Of a stretch of 64,000 bases of DNA, positions 7,724 through 15,959 are shown piece by piece. Positions within the stretch are counted from its first letter, which is position 1. Every line of letters begins with the position of its first letter. Source of the DNA: Solilutibacter tolerans. Lineage in GTDB: Bacteria; Pseudomonadota; Gammaproteobacteria; Xanthomonadales; Xanthomonadaceae. The notes under the pieces are model-generated. The model saw only the letters and a program-made list of their open reading frames with translations. It was not told the DNA's origin and did no database searches. A program made the position numbers and the translations under genes. The stretch covers positions 496,001-560,000 of the forward strand of contig NZ_FTLW01000001.1 of NCBI RefSeq assembly GCF_900155935.1, written 5' to 3'.

Positions 7724-8644
7724 TCATTTCTTGGTGCGGACCGGTAGCGGCACATTGCATAGGTCAATATGGCCTGCGGGAATCGTGTAGAAATCATCCT
7801 TGCGATTGCGGCGCGCCTCGGTGGCGTCGATGAAGGCCTGGCTGTCGGTACGCAGGATTTGCAGATTCGTTCGCTCGGCCGCCGGGACGTCGCTGGCGAG
7901 GCGAATGGCGGTGATCGGCGCGCGCTGAGCGGGGTCTTCGTAGAAGCCCATCGGTTCAGGGCCACGTGGCGTGGCGCTGAGCAGCGACATCCCCTGCACG
8001 ACGCGGCCCACCATGGTCAATTGCTTGTCGAGTGCACGCGGGGCCTGGCCGATCACCACATACAACTCCGCGCCGATGCTGCTATCGGGTGCGTTGTTGC
8101 GGCCCGCGCCGAGTGCGCCATAGCAATGCGCGATCCAGGTTTCTTTCTTGGCCGGGTCATGCCCGACCGCGAAACCATCGGTGAAGCCGACCTGCGGTGC
8201 CCAGCCGTCCTTGTCCTTCAAGCGGTCGAACCTGGCCGGTCCCTTGCGGGTGAATTCGGCGGGCAGCTTCTCCTTGGTGCCGGCGGGGTGTTTCTTGGCC
8301 TTGGCGGCATCGTCCGCATCTACATCGCCAAACTGGACCACGAAGTTGTCCTGTGCGCGGTAGATGCTGGTGCCATCCCAGAAGCCGCCCTTGGCCATGG
8401 TCTTGATGTTGGCCACGTGCTCCGGCGCGAAACCGGGAGCCAGCTCGATCACCACGCGGCCGGCCGGCAGCTCCATGTACAGCGTATTGGCCGGGTCCAG
8501 GTCACGCCAGGCGCTGTCCGGCGCCGCATCGATGATCTCCTTGGCGCTGCGGTACTTGGTCCCTTTTGCGGCGGGCTCGGCTTGAGCCAAGGCGACAAAG
8601 GGAAGCAGGGCGGACAAGGCGAGGGCGAGCGGCAAACGGCGCAT
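7724..8644 (-). CDS. exported cyclophilin-type peptidyl-prolyl isomerase
   Basis: A 306-aa protein with a signal peptide (about residues 1-20, FVALAQA). The cyclophilin domain begins YMELPAGRVVIELAP, continues GFWDGTSIYRAQDNFVVQFG, and later has the Trp-containing AKKETWIAHCYG segment. At roughly twice the size of a minimal cyclophilin it carries insertions, including a Lys/Ala-rich one at about 110-135. It probably isomerises prolyl bonds of secreted proteins. A GGAG ribosome site precedes the ATG. It is divergent from padR, with about 135 bases between the starts. Confidence 0.85.
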   Translation of the reverse strand: MRRLPLALALSALLPFVALAQAEPAAKGTKYRSAKEIIDAAPDSAWRDLDPANTLYMELPAGRVVIELAPGFAPEHVANIKTMAKGGFWDGTSIYRAQDNFVVQFGDVDADDAAKAKKHPAGTKEKLPAEFTRKGPARFDRLKDKDGWAPQVGFTDGFAVGHDPAKKETWIAHCYGALGAGRNNAPDSSIGAELYVVIGQAPRALDKQLTMVGRVVQGMSLLSATPRGPEPMGFYEDPAQRAPITAIRLASDVPAAERTNLQILRTDSQAFIDATEARRNRKDDFYTIPAGHIDLCNVPLPVRTKK

Positions 8645-8779
8645 CGAAGGCTCCGGTGATCAGTAATTAAAGCCGGAGCATAGCTGGTCGATGTCGAATC
8701 TTGGCAGGGAGTTACTACTGGCACATTCGCTATATCGAAATTAACAATAGAGTGACCTACATCCACCGAGGAACTGGTG

Positions 8780-9139
8780 ATGGAAGACGACCTGTTGTTG
8801 CGCAAATTCCAGAAAGAGTTGTCCGCTGGCACCGTATCGCTGGCGCTACTGGCCGTAGTGGCCGATGCCGAGTCGCCGATGTACGGCTATCAAATCGCCA
8901 AGTCGCTGGAGCAGCTGGACGGTGTGTTGTCGGGCAAGCAGAGCGCGCTCTATCCCGTGCTACGCAATCTGGAGGCTGCAGGTCTCCTGGAGAGTTTCGT
9001 CGAGCCGTCAGACAGCGGGCCGCCTCGTCGTTATTACCGCGCCACCGACCTCGGCCACGTCACGCTCACCCACTGGGCCGAGGCCTGGCGCGCCACCCGA
9101 GATTCCGTTGATCACGTTCTGAAGGGGAACTTCAAATGA
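8780..9139 (+). CDS. PadR-family transcriptional regulator
   Basis: A 119-aa winged-helix repressor. The PadR signature is clear: MYGYQIAKSLEQL, then KQSALYPVLRNLEAAGLLES, then the wing GPPRRYYRATDLG. The ATG at 8780 is 5 bases after GAGGAA; the GTG one codon earlier is too close to it. Its stop overlaps the ATG of the next gene (ATGA), a membrane protein with a HAAS domain. PadR/HAAS pairs are common, and the regulator usually controls its own operon. The AT-rich stretch at about 8730-8755 is the likely promoter and operator region. Confidence 0.9.
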   Translation: MEDDLLLRKFQKELSAGTVSLALLAVVADAESPMYGYQIAKSLEQLDGVLSGKQSALYPVLRNLEAAGLLESFVEPSDSGPPRRYYRATDLGHVTLTHWAEAWRATRDSVDHVLKGNFK

Positions 9140-10044
9140 ACACCGTGCTGCCGACCACCATCCCCGCCTATTTGGCGCAATTGCGCAAATCGCTGGAGGG
9201 GGCCGATGCTGCGATGATCCATGACGCGCTGTACGACGCCGAGGAGTACCTGCGCGCCGAGCTCGCCGCCAACCCCGGCAAGACCGAGGCTGAGGTGATC
9301 GCGGATGTCGCCAGCAGCTACGGCGCCCCGGACGAAGTCGCCGATATCTACCGCGACACCGAAGTGAAAGTGCAGACTGCGTTGCGTCCGCCACGCGCGG
9401 TTCAGAAAAAAGACAACGGGCCTTCGGTCTGGCAGAAGATCTTCGGGGTGTTCGTCGACTCACGCACCTACGGCGCCTTGTTCTACATGCTGCTTTCAAT
9501 CGCGACTGGCATCTTCTATTTCACCTGGACGGTGACTGGCGCAAGTCTGTCGCTGGGCCTGTCTATCCTGATCATCGGCCTGCCATTCGTGGTGTTGTTC
9601 GTCGGCGCGACGCGCGTGCTGGCCTTGGTCGAAGGGCGTTTGGTCGAAGTGATGCTGGGCGAGCGCATGCCGCGTCGCCCACTTTACAGCGACGTGGAGC
9701 AGCCATTGCTCAAGCGTATCGGCGCGATGTTTACCGATGCACGCACCTGGGGCACCTTCTTGTATTTCTTGTTGATGCTGCCACTGGGCTTGGCGTACTT
9801 CACGATTGCCGTCACCGGTCTTTCAACCGCACTCGCGCTGATGTTCTCGCCGTTGATCAGCCTGGTCAGCGATAACGTGGTGATCGTCAGTATCGGGGGT
9901 GAGGATGTTGTGTCCAATCAGCCTTGGCTGATACCGATCGTGATCTTGGCCGGGTTCGTCGTGTTGTTGCTGACCATGCATGTTGCACGCTGGGCTGGAC
10001 GACTCCATGGCCTGATCGCCAAGAACCTGCTGGTCAAGAATTGA
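9136..10044 (+). CDS. HAAS-domain membrane protein with duplicated sensor domain
   Basis: A 302-aa inner-membrane protein. Residues 1-75 form a HAAS helical domain (AYLAQLRKSLEGADAAMIHD, then DVASSYGAPDEVADIY). Two similar membrane units follow. One begins IFGVFVDSRTYGALFYML and the other GAMFTDARTWGTFLYFLL; each has an amphipathic start, two hydrophobic helices and a TGxSxxL turn, as in putative sensor domains. A last helix lies near the C-terminus. It is coupled to the PadR gene. In such pairs the HAAS protein is thought to act with the PadR regulator; the signal is unknown. Confidence 0.78.
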   Translation: MNTVLPTTIPAYLAQLRKSLEGADAAMIHDALYDAEEYLRAELAANPGKTEAEVIADVASSYGAPDEVADIYRDTEVKVQTALRPPRAVQKKDNGPSVWQKIFGVFVDSRTYGALFYMLLSIATGIFYFTWTVTGASLSLGLSILIIGLPFVVLFVGATRVLALVEGRLVEVMLGERMPRRPLYSDVEQPLLKRIGAMFTDARTWGTFLYFLLMLPLGLAYFTIAVTGLSTALALMFSPLISLVSDNVVIVSIGGEDVVSNQPWLIPIVILAGFVVLLLTMHVARWAGRLHGLIAKNLLVKN

Positions 10045-10065
10045 TCGATCATCGCTCTAAACAGG

Positions 10066-10089
10066 AAGCCCGGCGCAAGCCGGGCTTTT
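10066..10089 (+). terminator. intrinsic terminator after PadR/HAAS operon
   Basis: A stem AAGCCCGG / CCGGGCTT with loop CGCAAG is followed by TT. It sits 22 bases after the HAAS gene stop, between convergent genes. Confidence 0.75.
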
Positions 10090-10115
10090 CATCACGCGAC
10101 CACGCCCAACACGGT

Positions 10116-10433
10116 TCAGATCTCGGTGTAGACCAGCACGAAACCCGCGATCAGCAACAGCACCAGTGAGATGGAGAAGATCCATTCGGCGGTCTTCTGG
10201 GTCTTCTGGGTCTTTTGGGTACGCGACGGCGACTTTTCCTTCTGTGCCAGATAGCAGATAGCCAGCACGACAAGGAAGCCAATGGACGAAAACAGGAAGA
10301 AGTCGTCAGCGATGGTTTCGGTCTTGGTGAGCGTGTTCTTGGCAGACAGGATGCCGACCAAAGCCAAGCCGATGCCGGCAAGTGTGCCGCTGGCTGATAC
10401 CAAGGTGTCCAGTGAGTCGTTTTGATCGGACAT
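10116..10433 (-). CDS. small three-helix membrane protein, unknown function
   Basis: A 105-aa protein with three predicted membrane helices: about residues 16-30 (LAGIGLALVGILSAK), 45-62 (FLFSSIGFLVVLAICYL) and 85-103 (IFSISLVLLLIAGFVLVY). Between helices two and three is a Lys/Gln/Thr stretch with the triplet TQK repeated (TQKTQKTQKT), encoded by a 9-base tandem repeat. An AGGAG ribosome site lies before the ATG. It is upstream of, and on the same strand as, phaZ (32 bases apart), so the two may be cotranscribed. Function unknown. Confidence 0.7.
   Translation of the reverse strand: MSDQNDSLDTLVSASGTLAGIGLALVGILSAKNTLTKTETIADDFFLFSSIGFLVVLAICYLAQKEKSPSRTQKTQKTQKTAEWIFSISLVLLLIAGFVLVYTEI
10192..10218 (-). 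repeat. 9-base tandem repeat inside a membrane-protein gene
   Basis: Three tandem copies of GTCTTCTGG (the third is GTCTTTTGG) encode repeated Thr-Gln-Lys in the loop of the 105-aa membrane protein. Each unit is 9 bases, so changes in copy number would keep the frame. Confidence 0.85.
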
Positions 10434-10465
10434 ACAGGCTCCTAATCGAGGCAGGTTCTTTTGCT

Positions 10466-11770
10466 TCAGGCCTTGCGTGCAGCCGCTTTCTTCTTGACAA
10501 CCCGCTTGGTCGGCTTCTTCGGCGCCTCTTGGTTGGCCGCAATGAAATCACGCACCTGCGGATACACCTGGCTGCGCCAGCGCTTGCCACTGAAGATGCC
10601 GTAATGACCCGCGCCCTTCACCGTGATGTGCTGCTTGCGCGATGCCGGCACGTTGTCGCAAAGCTTCAGCGCGGCGCGGGTTTGCCCTTCGCCGGAGATA
10701 TCGTCCAGCTCGCCTTCGATGGTGAGTAGGGCCGTGTCGTGGATCTTGCCGGCATCGACACGCTCGCCATTCACCCTCCACAGGCCGCGCGGCAGTGCGT
10801 AGTCCTGGAACACGGTGCGAATGGTGTCGATGTAGTACTCCGCCGGCATATCGAGAACGGCGTTGTATTCGTCGTAGAAGCGGCGGTGCGAGGCGGCCGT
10901 TTCTTCATCACCCTGCACCAGATCCTGGTAGTAGTCCCAGTGCGACATCGCGTGCCGCTCTGGGTTCATCGCGACAAACCCCATGTGCTGAAGGAAGCCC
11001 GGATACACCTTGCGGCCACCACCCGGATAGTTGGCCGGTACCGTGTGGATCAGGTTCTGCTCGAACCAGCTGAGCGGTCGGCGCATTGCCAGATTATTGA
11101 CCGCAGTCGGTGATTCACGCGCATCGATAGGGCCGCCCATCATCGTCAACGTACGCGGAGTAGCCTCGCCGCGAGCCGCCATCAACGACACCGCGGCCAG
11201 AACAGGCACGGTAGGCTGGCACACGCTGACCACATGCAGATTGTCCGCGCCAATGTGGCGGATGAATTCCTCGATGTAGGCCACGTAATCATCCAGATGA
11301 AACGCGCCAGCTTCTTTCGGCACCATGCGCGCATCGGTCCAGTCGGTGATGTACACCTTGTGGTCAGGCAGCATCGTCTTGACCGTGTCGCGCAGCAAGG
11401 TGCTGTGGTGTCCCGAGAGCGGTGCAACGATCAACACCGTCGGGTCGTCCTTCATCCGGCTGAGACCATCGGCCTGATCGTGGTAGCGCTTGAAACGCAG
11501 GAGGCGGCAGAATGGCTTGGCCAGCGCGACGCGCTCGACGACCGGGATGTTGACGCCATCGACTTCGATCTCGTGGATGCCGAATCCAGGCTTCTCGTAA
11601 TCCTTGCCGACGCGATACAAGAGGTCGTAACCGGCAGCCACGCGTTGGGCGCCAGGTAGACCTGATAGCCAGCTGCCCTGTGCGGTGTACATCTTGGCGA
11701 CCGCATCCGACCAATAGGTCAGCGGGGCCATCCAGGCGCGGGCGTTCTCGTGCATCTGATAAAGGAGCAT
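10466..11770 (-). CDS. phaZ: intracellular polyhydroxyalkanoate depolymerase
   Basis: A 434-aa alpha/beta-hydrolase that degrades stored polyhydroxybutyrate granules. The start is the ATG of MLLYQMHENARAW, a typical PhaZ N-terminus; about 84 more upstream codons are open but not family-like. The nucleophile is a cysteine in VVSVCQPTVPVLA, as in the intracellular depolymerases of Ralstonia type. The catalytic histidine lies in GAGHYGIFSGKRW. The C-terminus (about the last 20 residues) is Lys/Ala-rich, resembling tails that bind granules or nucleic acid. With the 3-hydroxybutyrate dehydrogenase gene about 9 kb away it supports PHB turnover. No signal peptide, consistent with a cytoplasmic site. 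Confidence 0.9.
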   Translation of the reverse strand: MLLYQMHENARAWMAPLTYWSDAVAKMYTAQGSWLSGLPGAQRVAAGYDLLYRVGKDYEKPGFGIHEIEVDGVNIPVVERVALAKPFCRLLRFKRYHDQADGLSRMKDDPTVLIVAPLSGHHSTLLRDTVKTMLPDHKVYITDWTDARMVPKEAGAFHLDDYVAYIEEFIRHIGADNLHVVSVCQPTVPVLAAVSLMAARGEATPRTLTMMGGPIDARESPTAVNNLAMRRPLSWFEQNLIHTVPANYPGGGRKVYPGFLQHMGFVAMNPERHAMSHWDYYQDLVQGDEETAASHRRFYDEYNAVLDMPAEYYIDTIRTVFQDYALPRGLWRVNGERVDAGKIHDTALLTIEGELDDISGEGQTRAALKLCDNVPASRKQHITVKGAGHYGIFSGKRWRSQVYPQVRDFIAANQEAPKKPTKRVVKKKAAARKA

Positions 11771-11834
11771 GGGAGTTCCAGTGGAATGCTGCGTCGCAGC
11801 ATACCGGAAAGTTAGTCGGCTTGCCGTGGGGGCT

Positions 11835-12425
11835 TCAGCTCCGTTCAAGCGCCGTGGCGTGATGTGCGATGCGTGGCGACAACCAGCCATGCGAGCCGAT
11901 CTGCGCAAAGCCAAGTTTACCCAGCCGTTCGCGATAGAACCGTGCGGGCCGGGATTGGAACTCGTCCTCGTCACCAATGGCCGCGTCTTCCTTCGCGAAC
12001 ATTTCGATGAAGGCGACACCACCGCACAAATCCGCCAGGCCCGGCAGGCCGCGATTGAGTTCCCGTGTCGGCAGGTAATGGAGCACGTCGCTGCAGATCA
12101 GAAGATCTACCGGCGGGCAGGGACGCAGATATTCGAAATCCCCAAAGCGCGCGTAGTGGATGTTGCGGCTGCGGCCATAACGGCGCACTGCATACTCGCT
12201 ATTGTCGAAACCGATGTATTGCAGCCTCGGGCGCAGCTTCATCAGCGGCGCACGCCATGCACCTTCGCCGCACCCCACATCCAGCACGCTCTGGATCGGG
12301 CGTTCCAGATGGTACTCGGCCATCGCGACGGCCAGCGCGACCTTGCGCGCCAAGCGCGCCGCGCCGCCGATGCCTTCGCGGCGATACCAGCGGTCGAAGT
12401 AAGCCTGGTCATACGTCTTGCTCAT
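11835..12425 (-). CDS. class I SAM-dependent methyltransferase
   Basis: A 196-aa methyltransferase. Motif I is VLDVGCGEGAW at about residues 48-58 and motif II is IGFDNSEYAV. The post-motif region is DLLICSDVLHYLP. The ATG at 12425 overlaps the stop of the upstream dioxygenase gene (ATGA), which sets the start; an in-frame extension of 17 codons is rejected. The target is unknown. The N-terminus (YDQAYFDRWYRR) is common among small-molecule methyltransferases. It is the second gene of a coupled pair with the YgiD-like protein. Confidence 0.85.
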   Translation of the reverse strand: MSKTYDQAYFDRWYRREGIGGAARLARKVALAVAMAEYHLERPIQSVLDVGCGEGAWRAPLMKLRPRLQYIGFDNSEYAVRRYGRSRNIHYARFGDFEYLRPCPPVDLLICSDVLHYLPTRELNRGLPGLADLCGGVAFIEMFAKEDAAIGDEDEFQSRPARFYRERLGKLGFAQIGSHGWLSPRIAHHATALERS

Positions 12426-13222
12426 GGTGCACGGCCCATGCCGAGGGCGAGCGAGGTCATCGACAACGTGCTCCACACATCGTCATTGAATAGCTCCAGC
12501 GAATCACCCGCCCGTGCGCAGGCCAGTGCGTACAACAGTGGCAGGTAATGCTCGGGCGTGGGGATGGCAAGGCGGTTGTCCGGCAGGTCCTCGAAATTGG
12601 CCAGCGCCGTGAAATCACCGGCGGCGATCAGGCTGTTGACCCTGTCGCGGAACGCTGTCGCCCAAGCAGGCGGCTCGGGATTGCGGAAATTGAGCAGTCC
12701 CAAGTTATGCACGATGTTGCCGCTGGCGAGAATCAGAACGCCTTCATCGCGCAGCGCGCCGAGCATCCTGCCGATGGCGAAATGCTGCGCGCCGGGGCGG
12801 CGCAGATCCAGGCTGAGCTGCACCACCGGCACATCGGCCTCCGGGAACAGGTGCACCAGCACCTGCCAAGCACCGTGGTCGAGGCCGTATCCCGCATCCA
12901 ACTGCGGTGCGAGCGCAGGATCCAGCATCGATGCAACCCGCGCCGCGAGTTCGGGGTCACCGGGTGCCGGATACTGGACTTGGAAAAGGGCGGGCGGGAA
13001 GCCACCAAAGTCATGGATGGTGCGTGGTTTTTTCGCTGCGCCCAAAAGCACGCCCGGGCTTGTCCAATGTGCGGAGATGCACAGGATCGCGCGGGGTTTC
13101 GACAAGCGCGTGCCGAGCGCGCGCCAGGCACGCGACCAGTCGTTGTCTTCGATGGCGTTCATTGGCGAGCCGTGGCCGATGAAGATCACCGGCTGTGTTT
13201 GTGCTGTCGTTGTGTCGTTCAT
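12422..13222 (-). CDS. LigB/DODA-type extradiol dioxygenase (YgiD-like)
   Basis: A 266-aa protein of the class III extradiol ring-cleavage family (4,5-DOPA dioxygenase, YgiD). Metal-ligand positions are visible in FIGHGSPMNAI, ISAHWTSPG and NIVHNLGLL, with a late histidine in TPEHYLPLLY. E. coli YgiD is a zinc-dependent enzyme acting on DOPA; the natural substrate here is unknown. The ATG at 13222 is preferred because AGGA lies 9 bases upstream; an ATG three codons earlier is too close to it. It is coupled to the methyltransferase and divergent from the HemJ/CopD-like gene 38 bases away. Confidence 0.83.
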   Translation of the reverse strand: MNDTTTAQTQPVIFIGHGSPMNAIEDNDWSRAWRALGTRLSKPRAILCISAHWTSPGVLLGAAKKPRTIHDFGGFPPALFQVQYPAPGDPELAARVASMLDPALAPQLDAGYGLDHGAWQVLVHLFPEADVPVVQLSLDLRRPGAQHFAIGRMLGALRDEGVLILASGNIVHNLGLLNFRNPEPPAWATAFRDRVNSLIAAGDFTALANFEDLPDNRLAIPTPEHYLPLLYALACARAGDSLELFNDDVWSTLSMTSLALGMGRAP

Positions 13223-13260
13223 CCATGGCATCCTAAGCCGATTCGTCCAAGGAGTTATCG

Positions 13261-13686
13261 ATGTCCACGTCCTATTTGTGGGTCAAGACGTTCCATCTTG
13301 TCTTCGTCATGGCGTGGATGGGCGGGGTGTTCTACCTGCCGCGCATCCTGGTGAACATAGCGGAAGCGGGAGATGCCGGCGCGGTGCGTGAGCGCCTGGT
13401 GCTGATGGGGCGTCGCCTGTATCGCTTTGGCCACATCATGTTCGGCATCGCCGTGGTGCTGGGCCTGGCCATGTGGCTGCACTTTGGCGTCAGTGGCGGT
13501 TGGCTGCATGCGAAACTGGTGCTGGTGATCGCCATGCTGGCGCATTACATCGTCGCCGGGCGTTGGCTGAAGGGCATAGAAAAGGGGCGATTGTTGCCCA
13601 GTGCACGCGCGCTGCGCTGGTTCAATGAGCTGCCAGTGCTTTTGTTGATTGCGATCGTCTGGTTGGTGTTGGCCAAGCCGATGTAA
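13261..13686 (+). CDS. HemJ/CopD-like four-helix membrane protein
   Basis: A 141-aa integral membrane protein with about four helices. The start reads SYLWVKTFHLVFVMAWMGGV followed by FYLPRI, close to the HemJ pattern (conserved His in helix 1, then YLPR). HFGVSGGWLHAKLVLV matches the conserved WxHxK region. HemJ oxidises protoporphyrinogen IX in haem synthesis, while CopD-related proteins bear on copper import; the sequence fits this superfamily but does not decide between them. AAGGAG precedes the ATG by 6 bases. It is divergent from the YgiD operon and convergent with the PepSY gene. Confidence 0.72.
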   Translation: MSTSYLWVKTFHLVFVMAWMGGVFYLPRILVNIAEAGDAGAVRERLVLMGRRLYRFGHIMFGIAVVLGLAMWLHFGVSGGWLHAKLVLVIAMLAHYIVAGRWLKGIEKGRLLPSARALRWFNELPVLLLIAIVWLVLAKPM

Positions 13687-13700
13687 TTGAAGCCAAGGTA

Positions 13701-15323
13701 TCAGGCAATGGATTTGGCCTCGGTTTCATGCACCATTTTCGGGGCATGAGCTGCAGCCCACACACTGTCATGCGGCGCGGACTTTGCGCGATGTCGACTT
13801 AGCCTTGCCAACAGCAACATCAATGAAGCCGCCACCAGTGCAGTCAATTCGACTGCCAATCCATCCCGGCCTGCTTCGAGCACGCTGATCCGGGGCCATA
13901 GGTAATCGAGCATCGTCAGTGCAGGAATCAATGCCGTCACTATGGCGGCGATGCTTAGCAAGTCGATGGCGGCGAGTGCTGGCTTTCTCCATAACGCCCA
14001 GACTACGGCCAGCAATAAGGGCAAAAAATACGCCAGTTGATGATGAATCAGGGCGTCCGGTGCATTGCCTGGTTGAATATGAGCAAGCGCTATGGTGCTG
14101 GAGATGCCGATAACTGAGCCCAGACACACGCCGACCGTTGCCGCGGCCATGATCGAAGCCTTGCGAGGCTGCAATACTGCGGCACGATTCTTGCGTTGCC
14201 GTTTGCGTCGGCTTTCTATCCACAACAAATTGCCGGTGTAGAACACCGCCGCGCCGATCACACCGAGCAGCACATATGTCCAGCGGATCGGGTTGCCACC
14301 GTAATTGCCGAAGTGCAACGCAAAAAATGAAGCAACAGCCTGTGACCAAGTGCCTTGCTGGCCCGGCAAGAAGCCGCTGTACAAGACGCGGCCATCGCCT
14401 GCATCCAACATCACCGCACCAAAGTCGACGCCGCGCAGAAAGTGGTTAGGCGTATGTCCTTTGACGAAGGCAGTGATCTTGCGCTCGCCGCGAGCATTGG
14501 GCGATTGGGCGCGATATTGGATCTCGCTTACCTGGAAATCCGGCGCAAGTTGATGCAAGCGCGCGTTGATCTGGTCAGGCAACCAGACCTGCGCAGGCAA
14601 GACAGGGGAGGGTGGGAAGGGTGCAAACGCCGCCCCGGCCACCGGACTGCCGCGATGGATGCTGTGATCCTGCGCGTCATAAATTACATCGTGGAAGGCG
14701 AACACCATCGCGCTTGCAGCCATGATGATGTGAAACGGTAGGCTCGCAACACCCAGAAGATTATGTAGATCAAGCCAGCCGCGCTTGGGGTTTTCTCGGC
14801 GAAAGCGCAACGCCAGTAGATCGTTGAGGAAGGTAGGCAACATCACCAAAATCCCCGAGACCAGGGCGAGGGCATACAGACCGGACGCGATCCCCATGAT
14901 CAAGACGCCACGCTCCATGCTGACGGGCAGTCCGCCGGTGCGATGGATGCGATCCACCCAATCGGCCAAGGGCGTTGGATATGCGGGTTCCAACAGGACG
15001 TGTCCTTGGCTATCTAGTGTCGCGGCCTGTTGCTGCAAGGATTCACCTCGGCCACTTTGCGCCATGACCGTGGCCGGGGCCCTTGCCGCGGGCATCATGC
15101 GTACCACGACATTAGTCACATCGGGATGTTTGGCCAGCAGGCCGCGCACCACCTGGTCACGCGCCGCATCATCTATAACGGCAGGGGAATGCGATGATGG
15201 TGTGGCCCAGTCATCCAGTTGCGCCTTGAACATGCTGGCAGCACCAGCATAAAAAGCAACGAACAGCAGCAATCCAGTCGTGATGCCGGCCCATGTATGC
15301 AAGGACTTGAATCGACGCAGCAT
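13701..15323 (-). CDS. PepSY-associated membrane protein (PiuB-like)
   Basis: A 540-aa inner-membrane protein. It begins MLRRFKSLHTWAGITTGLLL, the typical first helix of PepSY-TM proteins, followed by a large periplasmic region and helices near about residues 140-165, 185-215 and 345-365, with several more near the C-terminus. A GTG four codons upstream (directly after the DUF3649 stop) is the alternative start. Proteins of this type sit beside siderophore receptors and are thought to reduce or release iron from ferric siderophores. It is the third gene of a minus-strand operon with DUF3325 and DUF3649, divergent from a TonB-dependent receptor across a Fur-like box. Confidence 0.83.
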   Translation of the reverse strand: MLRRFKSLHTWAGITTGLLLFVAFYAGAASMFKAQLDDWATPSSHSPAVIDDAARDQVVRGLLAKHPDVTNVVVRMMPAARAPATVMAQSGRGESLQQQAATLDSQGHVLLEPAYPTPLADWVDRIHRTGGLPVSMERGVLIMGIASGLYALALVSGILVMLPTFLNDLLALRFRRENPKRGWLDLHNLLGVASLPFHIIMAASAMVFAFHDVIYDAQDHSIHRGSPVAGAAFAPFPPSPVLPAQVWLPDQINARLHQLAPDFQVSEIQYRAQSPNARGERKITAFVKGHTPNHFLRGVDFGAVMLDAGDGRVLYSGFLPGQQGTWSQAVASFFALHFGNYGGNPIRWTYVLLGVIGAAVFYTGNLLWIESRRKRQRKNRAAVLQPRKASIMAAATVGVCLGSVIGISSTIALAHIQPGNAPDALIHHQLAYFLPLLLAVVWALWRKPALAAIDLLSIAAIVTALIPALTMLDYLWPRISVLEAGRDGLAVELTALVAASLMLLLARLSRHRAKSAPHDSVWAAAHAPKMVHETEAKSIA

Positions 15324-15335
15324 GTAACCGTCCAC

Positions 15336-15617
15336 TCAAGTCATCCTCAACAGGGCGAGCGCGATCACGCCCAAACTATTAGCGATGCCCAGCCATATCC
15401 ACGCGCGTGCGGGGATGCGGGTAGCGAATACGCACGAGGCGATGGCGGCCCAGAGCAGAGGCACCATCCACATGGTGACCTGGCTCTTGTCCAAGGCCAT
15501 TTCGCCGCCCATGTACTGAAAAACCCCCGACATCACCAACGCCAATGTCGCGCTGGGAAATAGGGCGGCGGCAGTCAAAGAAAGCCAGTCACGCGGACGG
15601 GTGGATCGTGCGGTCAT
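15336..15617 (-). CDS. DUF3649 membrane protein, iron-uptake locus
   Basis: A 93-aa protein with three predicted helices: about residues 14-33, 48-64 and 70-90. Its composition and position match DUF3649, a family that accompanies DUF3325 and PepSY proteins in siderophore loci. The start (ATG 15617) overlaps the end of the DUF3325 gene by 4 bases, and its stop abuts the GTG that could start the PepSY gene. The biochemical role is unknown; association with iron uptake comes from context. Confidence 0.75.
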   Translation of the reverse strand: MTARSTRPRDWLSLTAAALFPSATLALVMSGVFQYMGGEMALDKSQVTMWMVPLLWAAIASCVFATRIPARAWIWLGIANSLGVIALALLRMT

Positions 15618-15880
15618 CGTTGCGCCCTAAGTTGTCGCCATCCGCCGACGAGCGCCACTAACGTCAGCATCAACATCAATGCTGACAACGCGAGGAAGAA
15701 ACCCACGGACACCGATGCGAAGTGCGTCGCAGCAAACCACGCCAGCAGAAAACAGCCGAGCCCGGTCAATGCGCCCGGCACCGGCCAGCGCCAACGACGC
15801 GCGTGTTGATGCGTGCTGCGATAAAGCGCCCAGGCAGCGAGCGCGGTGGCAAGAAAGACAAGAGGCATGGCGAGACGCAT
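15614..15880 (-). CDS. DUF3325 membrane protein, iron-uptake locus
   Basis: An 88-aa protein with three predicted helices (about residues 2-19, 38-56 and 58-80) and the DUF3325-like sequence YRSTHQHARRWR between helices one and two. It is the first gene of the operon with DUF3649 and the PepSY protein. A later in-frame ATG (MPLVFL) is possible. Its start is 27 bases from the Fur-like box, consistent with iron repression of the operon. Confidence 0.75.
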   Translation of the reverse strand: MRLAMPLVFLATALAAWALYRSTHQHARRWRWPVPGALTGLGCFLLAWFAATHFASVSVGFFLALSALMLMLTLVALVGGWRQLRAQR

Positions 15881-15906
15881 CGGGAAGTGGTGAACATCTT
15901 ATAGCA

Positions 15907-15925
15907 AACAAGAATCATTCGCATT
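15907..15925. promoter_or_regulatory. candidate Fur box, divergent iron operons
   Basis: The 19 bases AACAAGAATCATTCGCATT resemble the Fur consensus GATAATGATAATCATTATC; the core AGAATCATTC is especially typical. The site lies between the divergent DUF3325 operon and the TonB-dependent receptor, so one Fur dimer pair could repress both. A TAATAT -10-like hexamer overlaps its end at 15925-15930 on the plus strand. Fur binding is inferred. Confidence 0.7.
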
Positions 15926-15959
15926 AATATGTCCGGGAATTCACATCCACGCTCACATC

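Noticed and set aside
8730-8750. CTAT...ATAG as a PadR operator
   Set aside because: Only 4 bases pair at the ends of a 21-base span; too weak to call an operator, so only the AT-rich promoter region is mentioned.
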